Of a stretch of DNA of 64,000 nucleotides, positions 58,398-64,000 are shown piece by piece (within the stretch, counting starts at the first letter, position 1; every line of letters begins with the position of its first letter). Location of the stretch: contig LARN01000007.1 of NCBI GenBank assembly GCA_000980495.1, forward strand, positions 1-64,000, read 5' to 3'. The notes beneath the pieces were generated by a model. That model did not search any database and was not told the origin of the DNA. It worked only from the letters and a program-made list of their open reading frames with translations. Position numbers and translations under genes: made by a program. Source of the DNA: Acinetobacter sp. N54.MGS-139 (GTDB taxonomy: Bacteria; Pseudomonadota; Gammaproteobacteria; Burkholderiales; Burkholderiaceae_F).

Positions 58398-58398
58398 C
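58385..58398. promoter_or_regulatory. Upstream Crp/Fnr-type operator
   Basis: GTCAG-CTGC-CTGAC is a perfect 5-4-5 palindrome, the geometry of Crp/Fnr-family sites. It overlaps the stop codon of the regulator gene. Its centre is 51 bp, about five helical turns, upstream of the second copy. Confidence 0.6.
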
Positions 58399-58435
58399 AC
58401 TTTTGGAGCAGCAGCAAAAGGAGGTCTGTAAAAGT

Positions 58436-58449
58436 GTCAGATAGCTGAC
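58436..58449. promoter_or_regulatory. Promoter-proximal Crp/Fnr-type operator
   Basis: GTCAG-ATAG-CTGAC, extended to TGTCAG and CTGACA. Its centre (58442.5) lies exactly 41.5 bp before the start predicted from the -10 at 58472-58477, which is the class II activator position. The half-site differs from FNR (TTGAT) and CRP (TGTGA). The two operators also form an 11-bp inverted repeat across 58394-58440. Confidence 0.65.
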
Positions 58450-58471
58450 AACAAGCGTTGTTCATCGTTTT

Positions 58472-58477
58472 TATATT
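58472..58477 (+). promoter_or_regulatory. -10 element of the cytochrome/flavoprotein operon
   Basis: TATATT, with a predicted start near 58484. No good -35 is present, as expected for an activator-dependent class II promoter. Confidence 0.5.
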
Positions 58478-58506
58478 GGTTTTAAACCTCAAATAAGGAA
58501 GCAGAG

Positions 58507-58854
58507 ATGAACAAAAAATTAGCTGCATTAGTCTTTGCAGTCTTCGGCGCATTCATGGTAGAAGTCTCGGCTGCCGGTGTTGCAGAGTTTCATACCGCTA
58601 AAGGCCAAGATTGTGCGGCCTGTCACGCGGACGGCAAACCTTCAAGTTCAAATGTTTCGGAAGCGGCTTGTCAAAAATGTCACGGTGAAGAGCCTGCAGG
58701 CAAAGCTTTAGAAATCGAAGGCAAAAGGGTTGCCAATATTCACAAAACGCATTTCGACACTTTTGAATGCCTACAGTGTCACAAAGGCCACTCACAGTCC
58801 GTTATTGCCTGCGCCGAGTGCCACAAAGGCGCACAAAGCATCCAAGTCCCTTAA
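58507..58854 (+). CDS. Periplasmic tetraheme cytochrome c
   Basis: 115 residues with a Sec signal (cleavage near residue 22-23). Four CXXCH sites lie at 36-40, 55-59, 88-92 and 102-106. Size and spacing match the small tetraheme cytochrome c family and the cytochrome domain of the soluble flavocytochrome c fumarate reductases. It lies 30 nt upstream of the flavoprotein, so it is the likely electron donor to it. It needs the Ccm system encoded at 40.8-47.9 kb. Confidence 0.92.
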   Translation: MNKKLAALVFAVFGAFMVEVSAAGVAEFHTAKGQDCAACHADGKPSSSNVSEAACQKCHGEEPAGKALEIEGKRVANIHKTHFDTFECLQCHKGHSQSVIACAECHKGAQSIQVP

Positions 58855-58884
58855 TTACTTAACTTCTCACCAAGGAGAATAAAA

Positions 58885-60579
58885 ATGTCAAAAGTTGAAC
58901 TTTCTCGCCGCGGTTTCCTTAAAGGTACGTTGGCTGCAACAGGCGCAGCCATGGCCGGAACTGCAGCTCATGCCGGTGATATTCCTGAAAAGTGGCAGCA
59001 GCCGAAGTGCAGCGGCTGGAGCTGGGAAAAACCGGCGGCCAAGATTGCTCCGGAACAGATTAAAAAGACAGTGGATACCGACGTTGTGGTGATCGGTGCA
59101 GGTCTTGCGGGTTTTGCAGCCGCACTGGCAGCCGCTCAGGAAGGTGCCAAAGTCGTTTTGGTAGAAAAAACACGCGGCTGGAGCTGCCGCGGCGGTCACA
59201 TCACCGCATTCAACAGCTCTCTGCAGAAGAAGATGGGCATCGATATCGATGCAGCTGAGATCGTTCGTCGCCTGGTTGCTTGGGGCCAGGGCAGGATGGA
59301 TGAACGCCTGCTTTGGATGTTTGCTAGAAAGTGCGGCGACTGCATGGATTGGGCCATCGACATCGCAGGCAAACACGACACAAACGTGACGCTGTGGGAA
59401 GGCTACTACAAAGGTCCGACATACACCGAGTTCCCCGTCACGCACTTCTTCTATAACAAGAACATCAATCTTGACTATACCTATGGTAACTCGGAAGGTA
59501 TCGGCAATGTCGCGCTCATGCCCTGCTTTGAAGAAGAACTGAAGAAAGCCGGCGTCACACTGATGTACCGTACTTCTGCCGTTCAGTTCCTTCAGGACGC
59601 GAACAAGCGCGTTACCGGTCTTATCGCCGGCAGACCGAATAACTACACACAGATCAATGCCGCAAAAGGCGTCATTATTGCAACCGGCTGCTACGGCTCC
59701 AATGAAGAAATGAGAAAGGCTTTTGCTCCGTATTCTCTGCATGCCGACGCTCAGATCTACTTCCCGACCAAATCCAATACCGGTGACGCTCACATCATGG
59801 CAATGCAGGTCGGCGGCGTGATGCAGAAGAACGATAATCATGCCGCAACCGTTCACTTAGAGGCCGGCGCCGGCAGCTATGGCTTCCTGCATGTGAACGC
59901 CAACGGCGAACGCTTCATGAACGAAGACGTCAACACGCAGTCCAAGTCTTGCTCCAAGGAGCTTCAGCCGCACGGAATTGCATGGACGGTCTACGACTCC
60001 AACTGGACACAGGATGTGAAGAAACAGGTTGACGGTAACCTCGCCGGCGGTCTCTTCTACGGACAAATGTGGCAGCCTTGGGGCAACGGCTGGAACGTTG
60101 AAATTGAAAAGGCTTCCCAGGCGCAGCACATCAAGGACGGCAAGGTTGTCGTTGCCGATACACTGGATGAACTTGCTCAGAAGATGGGCGTTCCTGTTGA
60201 AGCCTTTAAAGCAACCGTTGCCCGCTACAACGAATTGGCAGCTAAAGGCCATGACGATGATTTCGGCAAGCGTCCCGAACTGCTAACACCGATTCAGAAG
60301 GGCCCGTTCTATGCCGGCCGTCTTGTCAGCACGCTCTTGGCTATGTCCGGCGGTCTCCATACCGACCCGAGCCTTCATGTCTTAGATAAGAACGATAAGC
60401 CCATCGAGGGGCTCTATGTTTGCGGCGCGGCCGCCGGTGATTACTTCGGCTCCGGTGACTATCCGACAATTTGCCCGGGTATGAACCATGGAAGAGCTTT
60501 GACGTTCGGACGTTTGGCAGGCGTTATGGCCGCCGGCGGTGACATCGATAAGACAGTGAAGTCTATGGATATTAAGTGA
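58885..60579 (+). CDS. Tat-exported FAD reductase, fumarate reductase flavoprotein family
   Basis: 564 residues. The twin-arginine signal SRRGFLKGT leads to a likely cleavage after residue 30. The FAD-binding Rossmann motif VVVIGAGLAGFAAALAAAQ is at about 67-85, and a second FAD region near the C-terminus has GLYVCGAAAGDYFGSGDYPT. There is no heme motif in this chain. By eye, residues that make FccA a fumarate reductase are not conserved: the HPT motif is absent, the proton-donor Arg in the RFMNE-TTRDK region reads NTQSK, and the HTMGGL His is Ala in AMSGGL. It therefore probably reduces another, unknown acceptor in the periplasm, fed by the tetraheme cytochrome. Confidence 0.85.
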   Translation: MSKVELSRRGFLKGTLAATGAAMAGTAAHAGDIPEKWQQPKCSGWSWEKPAAKIAPEQIKKTVDTDVVVIGAGLAGFAAALAAAQEGAKVVLVEKTRGWSCRGGHITAFNSSLQKKMGIDIDAAEIVRRLVAWGQGRMDERLLWMFARKCGDCMDWAIDIAGKHDTNVTLWEGYYKGPTYTEFPVTHFFYNKNINLDYTYGNSEGIGNVALMPCFEEELKKAGVTLMYRTSAVQFLQDANKRVTGLIAGRPNNYTQINAAKGVIIATGCYGSNEEMRKAFAPYSLHADAQIYFPTKSNTGDAHIMAMQVGGVMQKNDNHAATVHLEAGAGSYGFLHVNANGERFMNEDVNTQSKSCSKELQPHGIAWTVYDSNWTQDVKKQVDGNLAGGLFYGQMWQPWGNGWNVEIEKASQAQHIKDGKVVVADTLDELAQKMGVPVEAFKATVARYNELAAKGHDDDFGKRPELLTPIQKGPFYAGRLVSTLLAMSGGLHTDPSLHVLDKNDKPIEGLYVCGAAAGDYFGSGDYPTICPGMNHGRALTFGRLAGVMAAGGDIDKTVKSMDIK

Positions 60580-60628
60580 TTTTGAGACTTGGGCGCCGGG
60601 ACACGTCTCTCGGCGTTTTATAAAAACC

Positions 60629-60663
60629 AAAAGCGAAAATCGGATCTCCGGTTTTCGCTTTTT
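60629..60663 (+). terminator. Intrinsic terminator after the flavoprotein gene
   Basis: AAAAGCGAAAA (60629-60639) pairs with TTTTCGCTTTT (60652-60662), with an inner CGG/CCG around an ATCT loop, ending in five T. Confidence 0.85.
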
Positions 60664-60719
60664 CAACAGAGGCTCTTGAAACGGATTGTTCTAAGAGCGC
60701 TCTCAAATATTTTTTCGGT

Positions 60720-60926
60720 TTAGTACCGATGGTAGCCGCGGTGCGGCATTCTCTGCTGAGGTTCTGCGCAAGGATATTGCGGATATGCAGAATTGTCATA
60801 CCGATGGGGGCCGTAGTAGCCGTCGGAGGCGTACGGACGATGGTCGTTGTAATAATGGCCGTGGTGCATACAGCCGGCAATGAAGGGTAACGACAGCAAA
60901 GCAAGGACGATTGTAAAACGCTTCAT
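60720..60926 (-). CDS. Small His/Tyr-rich lipoprotein
   Basis: 68 residues. A lipoprotein signal ends in the lipobox IAGC (Cys19). The mature part is rich in His, Tyr, Pro and Arg (HHGHYYNDHRPY) with no recognisable domain. AAGGAG precedes the ATG at the right distance. The His-rich mature part could bind metal, but nothing else supports this. Confidence 0.7.
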   Translation of the reverse strand: MKRFTIVLALLSLPFIAGCMHHGHYYNDHRPYASDGYYGPHRYDNSAYPQYPCAEPQQRMPHRGYHRY

Positions 60927-61157
60927 AACGATCTCCTTAGAACAACTTCTTCCAATCTAAACGATCTTGTGTTTGTGACAAGTGTTAGAGCCTAGGATTT
61001 CTACTTAAGCTAGTAGTATCTCTGTCTTTGGTACAGACGGTTTCCTGCCTAGGTGTGAAGGCTTCCATTTGCTAAAATCAACAAATTAGGCTCGGTGCGA
61101 GCAGAGGCTAGGAAGCTTCGACTCAATCCGGCTGTTCCATTAACGAAAGGAAGTCCG
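60927..61157. other. Intergenic region upstream of cysS
   Basis: 231 bases with no ORF. TGC-TAAAAT at 61070-61078 is a possible extended -10 for cysS, with a weak upstream -35. A short inverted repeat, TCTGT and ACAGA, lies at 61021-61037. No leader peptide or T-box is seen. Confidence 0.35.
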
Positions 61158-62552
61158 ATGGCCTTAAAAATTTACAATACGCTCTCTCGTAGCGTGGAGC
61201 CCTTTAAATCCATTACACCCGGAAAAGTCGGAATGTATGTATGCGGCGTTACCGTCTACGATGACTGCCACATTGGACACGGAAGAACATTTATCGCTTT
61301 TGACGTGGTAAGACGCTGGCTTCAGGAGAGCGGCTACGACGTCAAATTCGTCCGCAACGTAACGGACGTTGATGACAAGATTATTAAACGCGCGGCAGAA
61401 CGCAAGATTCTGCCGTCCGAACTGGCAGAAACCTACACCAAGCGTATGCAGGAGGATCTCGAAGAACTCGGCTGCCTGCCGCCGAGCGTTGAACCGAGAG
61501 CGACTCAGTACATTCCTAAGATGCTTGCCCTGATCGAGAAACTCGAAGAAAAAGGCTATGCCTATCAGGATAAGAACGGCGACGTCGATTTCTCCGTTCG
61601 AAAATTTAAGCCTTACGGCGCTTTATCCGGCAAGAAAGTCGACGAACTGCAGCCCGGAGAACGTGTCAAAGTCGAAGAAGCAAAACAGGATCCGCTGGAC
61701 TTTGCACTTTGGAAGAGGGCTAAACCCGGTGAACCTGAGTGGGATTCCAAATGGGGCAAAGGCCGTCCCGGCTGGCATATTGAATGCTCGGCAATGAGCT
61801 GCGATCTGCTCGGAGAAACGTTTGACATCCACGGCGGCGGCCCGGATTTGATGTTCCCGCACCATGAAAATGAAATCGCTCAGAGTGAAGCCGCCAACGG
61901 CAAGAAGTTCGTGAACACTTGGATGCATTCTGGTCCGCTGCGCGTCAACGGCGAGAAGATGAGTAAGTCTCTCGGCAACTTCTGGACCATCCGTGATGCC
62001 TTAAAGGAAACCAATACTCAGTACGGCGACAAAAACGGAAACGAAACGCTCCGTTTCTTCTTACTGCGCTCCCATTACAGAAGCCCGATTGATTTCTCTT
62101 CTGCTTTGGTAGAAGACGCCCATCAGGCGCTGATTCGTCTTTATACGGCGCTTAAAAATACGTCGGCAGATGACAAGCCTCTGGACTGGAACGAAAAGTA
62201 TGCCGCTCAGTTCAAAGAAGCGATGGATGATGATTTCAACACTGCCCAGGCTGTTGCCGTTCTCTTTGAATTGGCTAAGGAAGTCAATCAGACAAAGTCT
62301 CCGGAACTTGCCCGTCAGCTCAAAAAACTCGGAGGTGTGCTCGGTATTCTGCAGTTGGATCCGGAAGCCTTCGTCAAAGGCGCTGTGGATTCAGTAGACG
62401 AAGCCGCCGTCGAGGCTTTGATTGCAGAAAGAAAGGCTGCTAAAGCCGCCAAGAACTGGGCGCGGGCTGACGAAATCCGTAAGGAGCTCCTAGAGAAGAA
62501 TATTGTCTTGGAAGATGCTCCGGGCGGCGTGACAACTTGGCGCAGAGCTTAA
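61158..62552 (+). CDS. cysS: Cysteinyl-tRNA synthetase
   Basis: 464 residues. The class I HIGH motif appears as HIGHGRTF and the KMSKS motif as KMSKSLGNF. Zinc-binding residues include the Cys of [14 protein letters not shown] and the HHENE stretch. The frame extends upstream to 61095, but the ATG at 61158, preceded by GAAAGGAAG, gives the normal N-terminus. It is followed by the glycosylase gene with a TAATG overlap. Confidence 0.97.
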   Translation: MALKIYNTLSRSVEPFKSITPGKVGMYVCGVTVYDDCHIGHGRTFIAFDVVRRWLQESGYDVKFVRNVTDVDDKIIKRAAERKILPSELAETYTKRMQEDLEELGCLPPSVEPRATQYIPKMLALIEKLEEKGYAYQDKNGDVDFSVRKFKPYGALSGKKVDELQPGERVKVEEAKQDPLDFALWKRAKPGEPEWDSKWGKGRPGWHIECSAMSCDLLGETFDIHGGGPDLMFPHHENEIAQSEAANGKKFVNTWMHSGPLRVNGEKMSKSLGNFWTIRDALKETNTQYGDKNGNETLRFFLLRSHYRSPIDFSSALVEDAHQALIRLYTALKNTSADDKPLDWNEKYAAQFKEAMDDDFNTAQAVAVLFELAKEVNQTKSPELARQLKKLGGVLGILQLDPEAFVKGAVDSVDEAAVEALIAERKAAKAAKNWARADEIRKELLEKNIVLEDAPGGVTTWRRA

Positions 62553-63208
62553 TGCCTATGACAAAGCAAACCGGTAAGCCCGAATGGTGGGAGCAGGCGA
62601 AAAAAGAGCTTTCCGAGGCAGATCCTGTCATGGCAGAAATCATTAAAGCCAATCCCGAAGGGTACCTCGAAACGCGCGGGAACCCTTTCGAGACGCTGCT
62701 CCATTCCGTGATCGGACAACAGATCTCTGTAAAAGCAGCCGCTAATATTTGGGAACGGTTTGCTAAGTCCTGTAAGGAAATCAAACCTGAAATTATTAGC
62801 CGCAAACATCGCCGAACTTTGAGAACCGCGGGTTTGAGCGAACGTAAGATCGATTACGTTTTTGATATCTGTCGTTTCTTCATAGAAAATCCGGATGCGG
62901 CCGACGGCTTTCAGCATCGTTCCAATGAAGAAATCATTAAGGAGCTTTGCACGATTAAAGGTGTGGGCCCTTGGACGGCAGAGATGTTTTTGATCTTTGC
63001 GCTCGGACGCCCGGATGTTGCCCCGATGATCGATTACGGTTTCATCAAAGCCGTCGGTCGGGCCTACTTCCCGGAAATCGCATTTGAAGAGTGGTCAGCG
63101 GCTGACCGCAAAGAAGAAATGTCATCGGTGATTGCCAAATGGGGTCCATGGAAAACCGCCGGCACATGGTATTTATGGCGAAGCCTGAAGAACGGACCGA
63201 TGCAGTAG
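62552..63208 (+). CDS. DNA-3-methyladenine glycosylase (HhH-GPD)
   Basis: About 218 residues. The helix-hairpin-helix motif LCTIKGVGPWTAEMFLIFALG is followed by the catalytic Asp region (APMIDYG), and HSVIGQQISVKAAANIWERF precedes them. This is the AlkA-like fold that excises alkylated purines. It lies between cysS and accA as in other Burkholderiales. The start overlaps the cysS stop; a second ATG at 62558 is possible. Confidence 0.92.
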   Translation: MPMTKQTGKPEWWEQAKKELSEADPVMAEIIKANPEGYLETRGNPFETLLHSVIGQQISVKAAANIWERFAKSCKEIKPEIISRKHRRTLRTAGLSERKIDYVFDICRFFIENPDAADGFQHRSNEEIIKELCTIKGVGPWTAEMFLIFALGRPDVAPMIDYGFIKAVGRAYFPEIAFEEWSAADRKEEMSSVIAKWGPWKTAGTWYLWRSLKNGPMQ

Positions 63209-63220
63209 TAAAGGAATAAC

Positions 63221-64000
63221 ATGGCAAAAGTCACCTACTTAGAATTTGAAAAACCCGTTGCACAGCTTGAGGAAAAGATTCAGGAGCTCCGCGATATGAG
63301 TTCCGGATCCGAGGGTCTGGATTTAACGAGCGACATCAACGGGCTCGAAAGGAAAAAAGCCAAACTTCTCAAGGAAATCTTCAATAAGCTTTCTCCTTGG
63401 GAGATGTCGCTTCTGGCTCGCCATCCGAATCGTCCGTACACGTTGGATTACATCAACATGATTTTTACGGACTTCCACGAATTGCACGGTGACCGTGCTT
63501 ACGCGGATGATCCTTCAATTGTTGGCGGCATGGCTCGTTTCAACGGTGAGCCGGTCATGGTCATCGGACATCAAAAGGGCAGAGATACGCGCGAAAGAAC
63601 CTTGCGTAATTTCGGCATGAGCCGTCCGGAAGGCTATCGCAAAGCGCTCCGCCTGATGCAGACAGCCGAGAAGTTCTCCATGCCGATCTTTACCTTCGTC
63701 GATACGCCGGGCGCTTATCCCGGCATCGGGGCTGAAGAACGCGGTCAGTCCGAAGCGATCGGTCACAATCTCTATGTGATGAGTCGACTGAAAACCCCGA
63801 TCGTGGCAACAGTGATCGGTGAAGGCGGCTCCGGCGGCGCTTTAGCCATCGCAGTTGCCGACGTCGTACAGATGCTTCAGTACTCTACTTACTCCGTGAT
63901 TTCACCTGAAGGCTGTGCTTCCATTTTGTGGAAGAGCGCGGCTAAAGCTCCGGATGCGGCAAAAGCCTTGGGATTAACAGCTCATCAGCTCTTGGATGTC
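63221..64000 (+). CDS. accA: Acetyl-CoA carboxylase carboxyltransferase alpha subunit (3' end beyond window)
   Basis: First 260 codons; the gene runs off the right edge. It transfers carboxyl from carboxybiotin to acetyl-CoA in fatty acid synthesis. Visible motifs are [69 protein letters not shown] and [18 protein letters not shown] precedes the ATG at 63221. The family has about 320 residues, so about 60 are missing. Confidence 0.97.
   Translation, partial: MAKVTYLEFEKPVAQLEEKIQELRDMSSGSEGLDLTSDINGLERKKAKLLKEIFNKLSPWEMSLLARHPNRPYTLDYINMIFTDFHELHGDRAYADDPSIVGGMARFNGEPVMVIGHQKGRDTRERTLRNFGMSRPEGYRKALRLMQTAEKFSMPIFTFVDTPGAYPGIGAEERGQSEAIGHNLYVMSRLKTPIVATVIGEGGSGGALAIAVADVVQMLQYSTYSVISPEGCASILWKSAAKAPDAAKALGLTAHQLLDV

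Noticed and set aside
58394..58440. Intrinsic terminator after the Crp/Fnr-family gene
   Set aside because: The 11-bp inverted repeat has a 25-nt loop and no T-run. It is better explained as two overlapping operator palindromes.

Overview
The window reads as a chromosomal segment of a Burkholderiales bacterium, most likely from the Sutterellaceae (Sutterella/Parasutterella type). This is an inference from three things: betaproteobacterial gene clusters (carA-carB-greA-yhbY-rlmE, and the lpxH-ppiB-ppiA-TPR group divergent from cysS-glycosylase-accA), moderate GC, and a strongly anaerobic/microaerophilic respiratory gene set. No rRNA, tRNA, CRISPR array, transposase or integrase was seen.

Layout. 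1-570: tail of an unknown region, with a small coiled-coil protein resembling conjugative-element DUF4315 proteins, then structured non-coding DNA. 570-8.5 kb: pyrimidine/arginine and transcription/translation housekeeping genes (carA, an inserted gmhA, carB, argF, greA, yhbY, rlmE). 8.6-11.8 kb: a PTPS-like protein with a Fur-family regulator, and a Tat-exported hydrolase divergent from a LysR regulator. 11.9-24.1 kb: dnaE, ftsH, greB, then queA-tgt and yajC-secD-secF. 24.2-25.9 kb: a DUF805 membrane protein, a Lys/Ala-rich protein and an orphan NarL-type response regulator.

25.9-40.4 kb (minus strand) is one compact operon-like array for a membrane-bound uptake [NiFe]-hydrogenase: hupS-L-C, a HigA-like HTH gene, hupD-F-G-H-I-J-K, hypA, a stand-alone HypB N-terminal peptide, hypB, hypF-C-D-E. 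The small subunit carries all six cysteines of the O2-tolerant proximal cluster (group 1d type). Divergent from it, 40.8-47.9 kb (plus strand) is a full cytochrome c maturation operon ccmABCDEFGHI. After a periplasmic parvulin come an octaheme nitrite-reductase-type cytochrome (seven CXXCH plus one CXXCK) and a second CcmI-like protein. Together these give H2 oxidation, heme attachment and a periplasmic nitrogen-oxide reductase.

51.6-57.5 kb (minus strand) holds rlhA, an ankyrin protein, tatD, lpxH, ppiB, ppiA and a TPR protein. At 57.6-60.9 kb a respiratory cassette interrupts the usual divergent junction with cysS. It has a Crp/Fnr-family regulator without an Fe-S motif, two matching palindromic operators, a tetraheme cytochrome c and a Tat-exported fumarate-reductase-family flavoprotein that appears to lack the fumarate catalytic residues. 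One operator is centred 41.5 bp before the predicted transcription start. This cassette is the best candidate here for an undescribed respiratory system. The window ends with cysS, a DNA-3-methyladenine glycosylase and the 5' part of accA.
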